This document shows positions 9,183 to 17,563 of a DNA stretch of 64,000 nt, piece by piece. A program made the translations under genes and the position numbers. Each line of letters opens with the position of its first letter. Within the stretch, counting starts at the first letter, position 1. This DNA is from an uncultured Flavobacterium sp. (GTDB lineage Bacteria > Bacteroidota > Bacteroidia > Flavobacteriales > Flavobacteriaceae), in contig NZ_OY730244.1 in NCBI RefSeq assembly GCF_963422545.1, forward strand, positions 1-64,000, written 5' to 3'. The notes under the pieces are model-generated. The model did not search any database and was not told where the DNA came from. It saw nothing but the letters and a program-made list of their open reading frames with translations.

Positions 9183-9264
9183 GAAGATAAGAAAACGAAA
9201 CAAACCTTCGCTTATTGATCCGAACTAGTTCTATATAAGAGGTGGGTATGTTTCATTTATAAAT

Positions 9265-9281
9265 AAGTTAGGAGCTAACTT
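9265..9281 (+). repeat. Leader hairpin AAGTTAG-GAG-CTAACTT
   Basis: A perfect 7-bp inverted repeat with a three-base loop, ending one base before an in-frame GTG at 9282. It lies in the leader of the zinc-motif protein and could either hide or mark that alternative start. Confidence 0.6.
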
Positions 9282-9323
9282 GTGCTCCACGAGAAATACC
9301 CTATCTTAAACAAATACAAAACT

Positions 9324-10157
9324 ATGGCATTACCAACGATTGAGAATTTACTTTTAGAAACTCCATTATATGAAAAATTTGAGATATCAGAACATGATGC
9401 GGAATATCTTTTTAATTTAATATATTTTATTGATCGAATAGATACATTTTGTCCTAGCTGCAATCGTTCAAGTACATTTAGAGGTACAAATAAAAGGCCA
9501 AATATCGGAGGATGGTCAACTCCAACTTATCAAGATTTTCTTCATAAAGTTGGAGGAAATATATCAAGATGGAATAATTTAGTTTCCGATGTGAAATTTG
9601 TATGTACTAGAGACGAATCACATATAATGCAGTTTTCAATATATTTCCTTGACAATGAAATATTAAAAATAGGTCAATACCCTTCTATAGCAGATTTGTC
9701 TGCACCTGATCTTAAAAAATATAGGGAAGTTTTGTCGAAAGAAAAATATAAAGAGTTCAATCGTGGAATTGGACTTATTACTCATGGTGTTGGTGTCGGG
9801 GCATTTGTATATTTAAGAAGAATTTTTGAAGATTTAATTGAAGAAGCTAGAAATGAAAGCTCAAAACTGGAAGATTGGGACGATTCATTATATCAACGTT
9901 CAAGAATGGATGAAAAAATTGAGTTATTGAAAAATAAACTCCCAGAATTTTTGGTGGAAAATAGAAAATTATATGGCATTCTAAGTAAAGGAATCCATGA
10001 ATTGACTGAAGATGAATGTTTAGAATATTTCGCAACTGTAAAATTAGGTATCGAACTTATTTTGGATGAAAAATTAGAAATTAAAAAAAGACAAGATAAA
10101 ATTGATTTAGCTAAAAAATCTTTAGGTAAAATCCATTCAGATTTACAACGAGAATAA
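9324..10157 (+). CDS. Zinc-motif protein with HEPN-like C-terminal region
   Basis: 277 residues from the ATG at 9324; a GTG 42 bp upstream would add 14 residues. The N-terminal half carries CPSCNRSSTF followed some 60 residues later by VCTRDESH, a C-x2-C plus C-x5-H pattern that could bind zinc. The C-terminal half is helical: YLRRIFEDLIEEA, then KLYGILSKGIHELTEDE and a helix ending LGIELILDE. That arrangement resembles DUF4145/HEPN-type helical domains found in some defence and RNA-cleaving proteins, but the match is by eye only. A canonical HEPN R-x4-6-H motif is not clear. No partner gene with an obvious defence function is adjacent. Confidence 0.55.
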   Translation: MALPTIENLLLETPLYEKFEISEHDAEYLFNLIYFIDRIDTFCPSCNRSSTFRGTNKRPNIGGWSTPTYQDFLHKVGGNISRWNNLVSDVKFVCTRDESHIMQFSIYFLDNEILKIGQYPSIADLSAPDLKKYREVLSKEKYKEFNRGIGLITHGVGVGAFVYLRRIFEDLIEEARNESSKLEDWDDSLYQRSRMDEKIELLKNKLPEFLVENRKLYGILSKGIHELTEDECLEYFATVKLGIELILDEKLEIKKRQDKIDLAKKSLGKIHSDLQRE

Positions 10158-10345
10158 AAGTCAAGTACTAGCAACTATTAAAAAGGATTTGGTCAATTGG
10201 CTTAATCGAAAGTTGATTTTGTATTTGGGATTATTCGTCAAATCCGAATCAGGTTAATTTCTTTTCATACACGATGTAGTATATGAACCTTTTGGCTTTG
10301 GCTTAGTTCAAATAGAAAAAATGATATAATCTTAAAAGAATTAAT

Positions 10346-10624
10346 ATGAATTTTGACGACATTAAAAATGAATTGAATAATCCAAATTTTAATATTAACA
10401 TTGGAACTTTATTAGTTAGTATTCAATCAACAAATCTTATGAATAGCTATCATTTATCAGCCATCTTAAGAAAACAAATTGAAATACTAGAATTACAAAA
10501 AGGAAAAACTGGACAAGAACTTGAAAGTTCGATTCAAGACGAATTTTCGGATTTGCAAAATCTTTTTTCTGGCTTTTTAAAAGAAGATTTAATCGATATT
10601 GTGAACGATTGCTCTAACGATTAG
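10346..10624 (+). CDS. Small hypothetical protein
   Basis: 92 residues, acidic and predicted helical, with no signal peptide or recognised domain. It starts MNFDDIKNELNN and contains LRKQIEILELQKGKTGQELE, an amphipathic stretch. The 188-bp spacer before it (10158-10345) shows no clear promoter or structure. It ends just before the GC-rich inverted repeat at 10635. It could be a remnant or a small adaptor protein; nothing in the sequence decides. Confidence 0.5.
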   Translation: MNFDDIKNELNNPNFNINIGTLLVSIQSTNLMNSYHLSAILRKQIEILELQKGKTGQELESSIQDEFSDLQNLFSGFLKEDLIDIVNDCSND

Positions 10625-10634
10625 CAATTTCCCC

Positions 10635-10717
10635 GCTAGCGCGAGCGTCCCGCTCGTGAACACAAAAAAATTCAAAACTTATTTTGGAACGTTCACGAGC
10701 GGGACGCTCGCGCCAGC
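10635..10717. repeat. GC-rich inverted repeat (REP-like element)
   Basis: The left arm 10635-10661 and right arm 10691-10717 are complementary at 26 of 27 positions, with a 29-base AT-rich interior. The arms contain GCGAGCGTCCCGCTCGTGAA and are far richer in GC than the surroundings. This form fits REP/BIME or a small non-autonomous mobile element. It could also act as a terminator for the gene at 10346. Confidence 0.8.
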
Positions 10718-10804
10718 AATCCTATGATATTTTAAACCACAAATTCTCACAATTCGAAGTTTTCTTTTTTAAAAATCAAATTAGTTTTTTGTAAGTAAAA
10801 TTGT

Positions 10805-10812
10805 TATGTTTG
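10805..10812 (+). promoter_or_regulatory. -7 promoter element TATGTTTG
   Basis: Matches TAnnTTTG; the methyltransferase-like gene begins at 10831, so this is probably the promoter of the 10831-14914 gene group. Confidence 0.5.
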
Positions 10813-10830
10813 GTAACGTAAAAACTACTT

Positions 10831-11772
10831 ATGAAGAGACGCAATTTTCTTAAATCAACACTGCTTTTTGTTGCCTCAGCGCAAATGTTTCCTAATACGG
10901 TATTGAATTTCGCGACGGAAGTTCGAAACAACTTCAAATACATTTATACCAACGCAAAACTTAAAAATCAGTTCTTTTTGTTTTTAAAAAATGTTTTCAA
11001 TTTATATCCTGAAAAAGAATTCCACGATTTAATTTACCAAAACACCATTTCAAAAAACACAGATAAAGAGATTTATTTGGCAACGCAGTCAAAACTTGAT
11101 GATATTACACCAATGCTTTCAAGTTTTCGGTATCAACTCCCGGCTTTGATGCACCAAAAAAATGAAATGTCGGTTGAAACAGTTTCTTTGCTTGGCGAAG
11201 GCACTTCTTATAATGGTTATTTAGAAATTGGTTCTTCGGGCAGATATTTAGATTATCTGGAGGAAAGTGTTTCCATTAAAGGAAAAAGATATTATGCTGA
11301 TGGCAGAAAACCCAAATACTCTTTCTCTGAGATGGTCGATCGCGGTCAGATTGCCGTTGGTGCAGAATATATTCCCTTTACGAATTATAAAACCAAATTT
11401 GGGGATCATGTTTCGCATAATAGTTTAGATTTAGTAACGATTTATATTGGTTTTCATCATTGTCCGTTAGAGTTGCGAACACAGTATATTTCTTCGATTC
11501 GAGATACGATGCGAGTTGGCGGAAAACTTATTTTAAGAGATCATAATTGCGATACCGAAGATCAAAAAGTGCTTGTTGCACTTGCTCACGATGTCTTTAA
11601 TTTAGGTGTAAACGAATCCTGGGAATACAACAGTAAAGAGGTTAGAAACTTTTACTCTTTAGATTTCATCATCGCTTTTGTTGAAAATATCGGGTTTAAG
11701 TTTCATAAAAAAACCTTGTATCAAAAAGGCGATCCAACCAAAAATGCCTTAATGCTTTTTACCAAAATCTAA
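10831..11772 (+). CDS. Tat-like exported methyltransferase-domain protein
   Basis: 313 residues. The N-terminus MKRRNFLKSTLLFVASAQ has a twin-arginine-type motif (RRNFLK) and a hydrophobic segment, suggesting Tat export or membrane attachment. From about residue 130 the protein resembles a class I SAM methyltransferase: YLEIGSSGRYLDYL looks like a loosened motif I, LDLVTIYIGFHHC the motif IV region, and MRVGGKLILRDH the usual strand after the last helix. An exported SAM-dependent enzyme would be odd, so either the RR motif is not used or the domain has another role. It is 20 bp upstream of a membrane-anchored FAD oxidase gene, so the two probably work together. Confidence 0.6.
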   Translation: MKRRNFLKSTLLFVASAQMFPNTVLNFATEVRNNFKYIYTNAKLKNQFFLFLKNVFNLYPEKEFHDLIYQNTISKNTDKEIYLATQSKLDDITPMLSSFRYQLPALMHQKNEMSVETVSLLGEGTSYNGYLEIGSSGRYLDYLEESVSIKGKRYYADGRKPKYSFSEMVDRGQIAVGAEYIPFTNYKTKFGDHVSHNSLDLVTIYIGFHHCPLELRTQYISSIRDTMRVGGKLILRDHNCDTEDQKVLVALAHDVFNLGVNESWEYNSKEVRNFYSLDFIIAFVENIGFKFHKKTLYQKGDPTKNALMLFTKI

Positions 11773-11792
11773 TCACCTTTCTACACGTTTAT

Positions 11793-14309
11793 ATGAAAAA
11801 AATCTTTCGCTTTATTCAATTTCTCTTTATCTATTTGTTAAAAATAATAAAGTTGATATGGTCTGGAATTAAAAAAGCCATTCAGTTTATTAATAGAAAA
11901 AAGCGAAGATCAATTCCATTCTATGGTTTTATTTTATTCATCTTATACATTTTCTTACTGATAGAATTTTCAGGAGATTCAAAATTCGATACCACAATTG
12001 AGAACAAAACCCTGAATGATATTACGCAAATAAATCCGATTCAGGTCAACCAGATTATCAAACCAAAAACGGTCAATGAAATTGTTCATGCTATAAAAAA
12101 TACGACAGGACCCATTTCTATAGGCGGAGGAAAATACAGTATGGGAGGGCAAACTGCCTTTGAAAACAGTTTGCATATTGATATGAGATCTTTTAATAAA
12201 ATCATCCATATTGATACCACTAAAAAGCAAATTACCGTTCAGGCAGGAATTCGTTGGAGAGATATTCAAAAAGTAATCGATCCTTTGAATTTGTCCATCA
12301 AAATCATGCAGACTTATTCTAATTTTACTGTTGGAGGTGCGATATCTGTAAATTGCCACGGAAGATATATTGGTCATGGTCCAATTATTTCGTCGGTTTT
12401 AGAGGTAAAAGTAATTACTGCAAATGGTGACATTATAATTGCCAATCGAAAAGTAAATCAGGATGTTTTTAATGCCGCAATTGGCGGTTATGGCGGAATT
12501 GGTGTTATCGCTGAAGTTACTTTGCAATTAGTTGACAATGTAAAAGTCGAGAGATTTCATCAAGTAATGAATATTGAAGATTACAAAGCCTACTTTGATA
12601 AAAATATTAGAAATAACACAAATGTTGTTTTTCAAAATGGCGATTTGTACCCACCGAAATATGATAAAATAATGAGTGTTTCATGGGAAAAAACTACAAA
12701 ACCATTAACTGACGAAGAACGATTAATTCCCGAAGATGAAAATTATTGGCTGGAATCAAACTTATCAGGAGTCGTTTCTTGGGGAAATTCAGGAAAATGG
12801 ATTCGCGAATACACCATTGACCCTTTGGTTTATCTTCCTGAAATAGTACGATGGCGAAATAAGGAAGCAAGTTATGATGTTAGGGAATTAGAGCCTTCTT
12901 CTCGTGAAAAAACAACATATGTCTTGCAAGAATACTTCATTCCCGTTGAAAACATAAAATCATTTATTCCGAAAATGAGTGCCGTTTTTCAAAACAATAA
13001 AGTAAATGTCATCAATGTTTCCTTGCGACATGCGCTTCCGGATCATGAAAGTTGTCTGTCATGGGCACGAAAAGAGGTATTTGCTTTTGTGATTTATTAC
13101 AAGCAAAATACGGATCAGCAAGCGAAAGATCACGTAAAAAAATGGACACTTGAAATGACAGATGCCATTTTGAGCGAAAACGGAACATGGTATCTTCCGT
13201 ATCAGCCTCACGCAACTGTTGAGCAGTTTAAAAAAGGATATCCAGAAAGTGATAAATATTTTGCATTAAAAAACAAACTTGATCCTGATCAGCGATTTAC
13301 AAATAAGCTTTTGGATAAATATAATCCTTACGCAAAAAGCAAAATTTCAGAGGAAAAGAAAAAGATAAAAGACTATTTCAGAGCCGAAGAACAAACCGTT
13401 TTGACAGTTCCTGAATGGTATTTAGTTTATAATCCGAAAGAATATGCTGATTATCTGGAAAGCGGTAAAAATCCGTCTGATTTTCCTTTTTACAAATCTA
13501 TTGATGAATATTGGAAATTATATGACCGCTCGATAAAACTAACTTCCAAAGCTTATCCTGAAAACGGAGAATATAAAACTATGCTACAGGTTATTGGCGT
13601 AAGCATGACAATGGAATATGGTGCAAAAATTCTTTATGAAAATACTATTGGAAGATTCTTTGCTTTATTCTCGGAAGAAAAAAACTCTGAGGCCGAAAAA
13701 ACGATTATTGAAGCACAACGCGCATACAGTGATTTTATTTATCAAACAGCATGGTATGAGTTTAAATTTATGCCTTGGATTAAAAAAGTTTGGACAGCTT
13801 CTGAAAAATCAGATTACAGCGTACTTCGAAAATGGGAAAGAACAATGATTTTTACATTAGAATTTTCGTTTAAAGCTTTTTATTCGAAACTTATTGAATG
13901 GGGCGCAAAATCCAGCTACGAAACGCCTTCTAATTTGATTTATTTAATTGTTTCGAATGTTGATACCATTAAAGAAAACCCGAACTTAAAAATCATCAAA
14001 AAAGATGGTGATGAAATGATTATTGCTGTTACACGCTGGGAAATTTTCACAAAAGAAATGATGAAGCTTTCAAATCAGGATCTGAAAATTTATGAAATTT
14101 CAGGAAATGATGAGATTGCAGTTTCGACAATAGAGAATAGGTTTAATAAACCAAATTTAAAAGATGTAAAACTATTGTATCAATCCAAAATTGTGACAGA
14201 TGGCAGTTTAAAACGGAATGTATATCTTTTACCAGTTGAAAAATTACTGCCTTTTATTAAGGATTCGAAAAAGAATAAACTTGTAATTGAACATGTTTAT
14301 GATTATTAA
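11793..14309 (+). CDS. Membrane-anchored FAD-linked oxidase with extra C-terminal domain
   Basis: 838 residues. One transmembrane segment lies near residues 48-60 (FYGFILFILYIFLLIEF), after a basic N-terminus. Residues about 75-245 are an FAD-binding PCMH-type domain: the loop PISIGGGKYSMGGQ, then GGAISVNCHGR and GGYGGIGVIAEVTL. The position where related oxidases carry a flavin-linking His has Lys (GGGKYS), so non-covalent FAD is likely. The region to about 520 resembles the substrate domain of lactone-type oxidases. Residues 520-838 (from EEKKKIKDYFRAEEQTVLTV) match no family I recognise. It follows the Tat-like methyltransferase gene by 20 bp and precedes a lipoprotein gene by 17 bp. Substrate unknown. 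Confidence 0.7.
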   Translation: MKKIFRFIQFLFIYLLKIIKLIWSGIKKAIQFINRKKRRSIPFYGFILFILYIFLLIEFSGDSKFDTTIENKTLNDITQINPIQVNQIIKPKTVNEIVHAIKNTTGPISIGGGKYSMGGQTAFENSLHIDMRSFNKIIHIDTTKKQITVQAGIRWRDIQKVIDPLNLSIKIMQTYSNFTVGGAISVNCHGRYIGHGPIISSVLEVKVITANGDIIIANRKVNQDVFNAAIGGYGGIGVIAEVTLQLVDNVKVERFHQVMNIEDYKAYFDKNIRNNTNVVFQNGDLYPPKYDKIMSVSWEKTTKPLTDEERLIPEDENYWLESNLSGVVSWGNSGKWIREYTIDPLVYLPEIVRWRNKEASYDVRELEPSSREKTTYVLQEYFIPVENIKSFIPKMSAVFQNNKVNVINVSLRHALPDHESCLSWARKEVFAFVIYYKQNTDQQAKDHVKKWTLEMTDAILSENGTWYLPYQPHATVEQFKKGYPESDKYFALKNKLDPDQRFTNKLLDKYNPYAKSKISEEKKKIKDYFRAEEQTVLTVPEWYLVYNPKEYADYLESGKNPSDFPFYKSIDEYWKLYDRSIKLTSKAYPENGEYKTMLQVIGVSMTMEYGAKILYENTIGRFFALFSEEKNSEAEKTIIEAQRAYSDFIYQTAWYEFKFMPWIKKVWTASEKSDYSVLRKWERTMIFTLEFSFKAFYSKLIEWGAKSSYETPSNLIYLIVSNVDTIKENPNLKIIKKDGDEMIIAVTRWEIFTKEMMKLSNQDLKIYEISGNDEIAVSTIENRFNKPNLKDVKLLYQSKIVTDGSLKRNVYLLPVEKLLPFIKDSKKNKLVIEHVYDY

Positions 14310-14326
14310 AATTTAAAAATAAAACT

Positions 14327-14914
14327 ATGCTAAAAAAAATCGCTGTCTTTTCATTAATTCTCTTGATATCTTGTCGGGAAAACGAAGCCAATCATAGAAG
14401 TAGTGAAGAACCAAAAGCATTCGAGGAAAAAAGTATTGATATAGGAAGATTTAGAAGAGACAATGATTTAGTCGAAGACTTGTATCAGGAGCTTGTAGAT
14501 AAATCTCCTGAATTGAAATCTTTAGAAAAAGAGTTAAGTGAGTTGAATACAAGAGATACAACAAATATTTTTTATAATTATGATCAAAAATCTGATGATT
14601 ATTACAATTCTGCAGAAAGCCATATAAATGGTATAAGAGATAGCGTAATGAAACAGAAAATTATAAATTTAATTAAGAAAAGTAGCGATAAATATGCCTC
14701 TCAAAAAGCTGATCTGGAAAATTTAATGGATAATATCATTAAAAAACGAAACGAAATAAATAATTATCATAGTGCCTTGAAAATTATTTTAACGATTCCG
14801 CTTATTGAACAATATCAAAAACAACATCTGCCAAATAAATCTCCTTTTGATAAATTAATTGAAAAAGAAGACCAACTACTTCAAAAGACAAAAAAAAATA
14901 CTCCAAAATATTAA
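14327..14914 (+). CDS. Hypothetical lipoprotein
   Basis: 195 residues. The N-terminus MLKKIAVFSLILLISCRE is a lipoprotein signal with a lipobox ending at Cys16. The mature part is charged and helical with coiled-coil character (ELKSLEKELSELN, then KADLENLMDNIIKKRNEINN). No domain is recognised. It follows the FAD oxidase gene by 17 bp and is probably in the same transcript, so it may be an envelope partner of that enzyme. Confidence 0.65.
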   Translation: MLKKIAVFSLILLISCRENEANHRSSEEPKAFEEKSIDIGRFRRDNDLVEDLYQELVDKSPELKSLEKELSELNTRDTTNIFYNYDQKSDDYYNSAESHINGIRDSVMKQKIINLIKKSSDKYASQKADLENLMDNIIKKRNEINNYHSALKIILTIPLIEQYQKQHLPNKSPFDKLIEKEDQLLQKTKKNTPKY

Positions 14915-14935
14915 TTGGAAAGAAATATTATTACC

Positions 14936-15442
14936 ATGATTACAAAAGCAACATTACAAGACATTCCAGCATTAACAGCCCTAATAAATTCAGCATACAG
15001 AGGAGAATCTTCTAAAAAAGGCTGGACAACCGAAGCGCATTTATTAGAAGGAAAAAGAACCGACGAGCAGGATATGACAGAAATATTTCTGGATCCTAAA
15101 AATACGATTCTGAAATTTACTGAGAATGACAAAATTATTGGTTCGGTTTTATTGGTCGAAAAAGGGCATCAACTGTATTTAGGAATGTTGACAGTTTCTC
15201 CTGAACTTCAAAATAGCGGAATTGGGAAAAAGCTTTTGGCTGAAGCCGAAAATCATGCCAGAACACTTGGTTTGTCTGGTATTATTATGACGGTTATTTC
15301 AGTTCGTGAAGAACTTATTGCTTGGTACAAACGCCACGGATATGTTGATACAGGCGAAAGAGAAGCTTTTCCTAAAAGTGGTATTCATGTTACGGTTTCT
15401 GAAGAACCTTTGGAGTTTATTTATTTGGAGAAAAAGATTTAA
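14936..15442 (+). CDS. GNAT-family N-acetyltransferase
   Basis: 168 residues from the ATG at 14936; a TTG 21 bp upstream is less likely. The acetyl-CoA-binding motif A is seen as LTVSPELQNSGIGKKLLAEA, followed by IIMTVISVREELIAWYKRHGY, the usual GNAT motif B with its tyrosine (only KRHGY and WYKRHGY quoted as key parts). It is a small cytoplasmic acetyltransferase of unknown substrate. It begins 21 bp after the lipoprotein gene but its family gives no reason to link them functionally. Confidence 0.85.
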   Translation: MITKATLQDIPALTALINSAYRGESSKKGWTTEAHLLEGKRTDEQDMTEIFLDPKNTILKFTENDKIIGSVLLVEKGHQLYLGMLTVSPELQNSGIGKKLLAEAENHARTLGLSGIIMTVISVREELIAWYKRHGYVDTGEREAFPKSGIHVTVSEEPLEFIYLEKKI

Positions 15443-15450
15443 GTTTTTTT

Positions 15451-15475
15451 GCCACGAAGGCACAAAGACGCAAAG
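15451..15475 (+). repeat. GCCACGAAGGCAC-family intergenic repeat
   Basis: Starts GCCACGAAGGCACAAAGACG and is flanked by T runs. It shares this core with the right end of the thrA-thrB repeat (read in reverse complement) and with 16136-16160. Confidence 0.7.
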
Positions 15476-15567
15476 TTTTTTTTGACCATATAAGTGATAT
15501 AACCTTATTTAAAAGCGGGTTTAAAGATGTATCTGGAAATTTGAAATCAAATTAAAATATTCAATAA

Positions 15568-16116
15568 ATGAACATACAACTTTTACCAAAAAAAAGTAGT
15601 AAAGCTTCTATTTGGAGTGGTGGATTGACGTATGAATATATGATATATCCGAAAACTGCAAATTATACCGATAGAGGTTTTGTATTTAGAATAAGCAGTG
15701 CTACAATAGAGCAAGTGCCTTCAGAGTTTACCAAATTTAAGGGCTATTACAGATACTTGGTTATGCTTGATAACTGCTTAGATATTGAGGTAAACAAAGA
15801 AAAAAAAATATACGAGAAATATGAAATTATGGAATTTAATTCTGATGATGAAGTGACTTCTTATACAAAAGGCATTGACTTTAATTGGATGGTTTCTGAA
15901 AAAATATCCCATCACAAACTGAAAATAACGAATAATAATCAGATTTGTAATTCACAAATAATAATTTTATTCTCTTTATATACAACAGTTATTAAAATTA
16001 ATGAGAAGCCATACGATCTGGAACCTCATGATTTATTGATCATTGAAAATCAAAAAAAAGAAAATATAATGCTTCATTTTTCTAATGAATGTCTCCTTGG
16101 AATATTGGATTTTTAA
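15568..16116 (+). CDS. HutD-family protein (orphan)
   Basis: 182 residues. The N-terminal half matches the HutD (DUF886) pattern: IWSGGLTYEYMIYP, then FVFRISSATIEQVPSEFTKF and GYYRYLVMLDN. HutD proteins are bicupin-fold proteins linked to histidine utilisation and are proposed to restrain it. The only other hut-related gene here is hutH at 1420, on the opposite strand and about 12.6 kb away, so a joint role is only inferred. The C-terminal half is less conserved and ends at Phe182. It is flanked on both sides by intergenic repeats. Confidence 0.75.
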   Translation: MNIQLLPKKSSKASIWSGGLTYEYMIYPKTANYTDRGFVFRISSATIEQVPSEFTKFKGYYRYLVMLDNCLDIEVNKEKKIYEKYEIMEFNSDDEVTSYTKGIDFNWMVSEKISHHKLKITNNNQICNSQIIILFSLYTTVIKINEKPYDLEPHDLLIIENQKKENIMLHFSNECLLGILDF

Positions 16117-16135
16117 TAGAACCTAAGTTGTTTTT

Positions 16136-16160
16136 GCCGCGAAGGCACGAAGACGCTGAG
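16136..16160 (+). repeat. GCCGCGAAGGCAC-family intergenic repeat
   Basis: GCCGCGAAGGCACGAAGACG is a variant of the repeat at 15451, again followed by a T run. A second related piece, TCGCAAAGTCGCAAAG, follows at about 16172. Confidence 0.65.
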
Positions 16161-16190
16161 TTTTTTTAATCTCGCAAAGTCGCAAAGATT

Positions 16191-16279
16191 TTTCACGCAG
16201 ATTTAAAAAGATTTAAGCAGATTTAAAATAGATCATTTATTAAATTAAATCTGCCTGAATCTGCAAAATCTGCGTGAAA
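16191..16279. repeat. Inverted repeat TTTCACGCAGATTT
   Basis: The 14-bp arms 16191-16204 and 16266-16279 are perfectly complementary. The interior has further copies of AGATTTAA and AATCTGC, so a longer imperfect stem is possible. A separate perfect 14-bp palindrome, CGCACTGCAGTGCG, lies at 16329-16342. No gene is seen in 16117-16394. Confidence 0.75.
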
Positions 16280-16394
16280 CAAAAATCCTTTTAATCCTTC
16301 TAATCTGTGGATAAAACCTTATGTTAAACGCACTGCAGTGCGTCTCTACAGAAAACCTTTGAACCTTTGTAGCTCTGAACCTTTGTACCTCTTT

Positions 16395-16778
16395 TTAAAG
16401 AACTAACTCTTCAAACAAGCGTTGTATCGTTTTCTCTAAATCCTGAGAAAGTCCTGAATGCGGTCTTGAAGTCTGAATTGCTGAACTTCTAATAGCAGTT
16501 AACCAACGAAAACGTTCCGGAATGTCCATTTCGCCAATTGGGCCGCCATCTTTTACTCCGTAAGCAATTTTTTTCAGCGCTGTTACATTGCAATGCAATT
16601 GCTCGATATCAAAATCGTTTGATAATGCTCCGATTTTTGCATCGTTTATGTGGCATAAAACTTTTATAAATTTGGCTTTTTTGCAAAATAAAATGATTCC
16701 GATATTTAGGAATTCTTCGCGTTCCACTCTTGGTACCACACGAATTACGGCATACTCATATAAGTGACTATCTTGCAT
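16395..16778 (-). CDS. DUF3037-family protein
   Basis: 127 residues. The opening HLYEYAVIRVVPRVEREEFLN followed by IGIILFCKK is typical of DUF3037 (quoted key parts: YAVIRVVPR and NIGIILF). The start overlaps the end of the HipA-like kinase gene by 11 bp, so the two are translationally coupled. DUF3037 proteins are often encoded beside HipA-like kinases, but their role is not known. Cytoplasmic; no signal or membrane segments. Confidence 0.82.
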   Translation of the reverse strand: MQDSHLYEYAVIRVVPRVEREEFLNIGIILFCKKAKFIKVLCHINDAKIGALSNDFDIEQLHCNVTALKKIAYGVKDGGPIGEMDIPERFRWLTAIRSSAIQTSRPHSGLSQDLEKTIQRLFEELVL

Positions 16779-17550
16779 TTTGGGCTTGATTTACAAAGAT
16801 TTCAGAATTATTTAATCTAGTTTGTAAAAACTGTAAGTATACGTTTCGAAGCCCTTCCGGGGTTTCATCGGCATCTTCCCATTGCAGCCATTCCAGCGGA
16901 ATTATATTTACAATTTCTTCGAGAATTTCCGGTGTTAAAAGTGCTTTATATTCGGTATCAACCTCTTTTAAAAGTGTGGCTTGTGGCAATAAAACGTGAT
17001 CTTTTATTAATGCAAACGGACTTTTTGCATGTTGCTCCCAATTGTTCCAGGAATGGTGAAAATATAAACATGCACCGTGATCGATAAGCCATAATTCTTT
17101 ATGCCAAATCAACATGTTGGTGTTTCTAAACGTACGGTCTACATTTGTAATATAAGCATCTAACCAAACAATTTGCGAGGCTAATTTAGCATCAACCGTT
17201 GTTACAACAGGATCAAACGTAATGGCTCCCGATAAAAAATGAAGGGCGAGATTTAATCCCTGGCTTCCTTGCAGTAAATCCTGAATTTCTTCGTCTCCTT
17301 CTGATCTTCCAAAAGCTTCATCAAGATGGGCAAAAACCAATTCCGGAAGTTGCAATTTTAAGGCTTTTGCAATTTGTCCGCCTACTAATTCGGCTATTAA
17401 AGCTTTTACGCCATGACCGGCTCCTTTGAATTTTAATACATATTTAAAATCGTCGTCGGCTTCTGCCAAAGCGGGTAAAGAACCGCCTTCGCGCAAAGGC
17501 GTTATGTAACGTGTAACATTTACCGTTCTTAGATCGAAATTGTTTTTCAT
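16768..17550 (-). CDS. HipA-like kinase
   Basis: 260 residues, shorter than HipA toxin (about 440). It has the kinase core: YVLKFKGAGHGVKALIAELV with the likely ATP-binding lysine, LDAYITNVDRTFRNTNML with the catalytic D and downstream N, and WLIDHGACL with the metal-binding D. The absence of an adjacent HipB-type antitoxin and the coupled DUF3037 gene suggest the standalone HipA-like group rather than a classic hipBA toxin system. The ATG at 17550 lies 14 bp below the -7 element at 17564, giving an almost leaderless transcript. Substrate unknown. Confidence 0.8.
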   Translation of the reverse strand: MKNNFDLRTVNVTRYITPLREGGSLPALAEADDDFKYVLKFKGAGHGVKALIAELVGGQIAKALKLQLPELVFAHLDEAFGRSEGDEEIQDLLQGSQGLNLALHFLSGAITFDPVVTTVDAKLASQIVWLDAYITNVDRTFRNTNMLIWHKELWLIDHGACLYFHHSWNNWEQHAKSPFALIKDHVLLPQATLLKEVDTEYKALLTPEILEEIVNIIPLEWLQWEDADETPEGLRNVYLQFLQTRLNNSEIFVNQAQNAR

Positions 17551-17563
17551 AAATACAAAACTA

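Noticed and set aside
9042..10830. Insertion sequence or integrated element in the hypothetical region
   Set aside because: No transposase, integrase or flanking direct repeats were found; only the REP-like inverted repeat is present.
13618..13848. Plus-strand ORF of 76 codons inside the FAD oxidase gene
   Set aside because: Frame shadow of the 11793 gene, with no promoter or recognisable motif.
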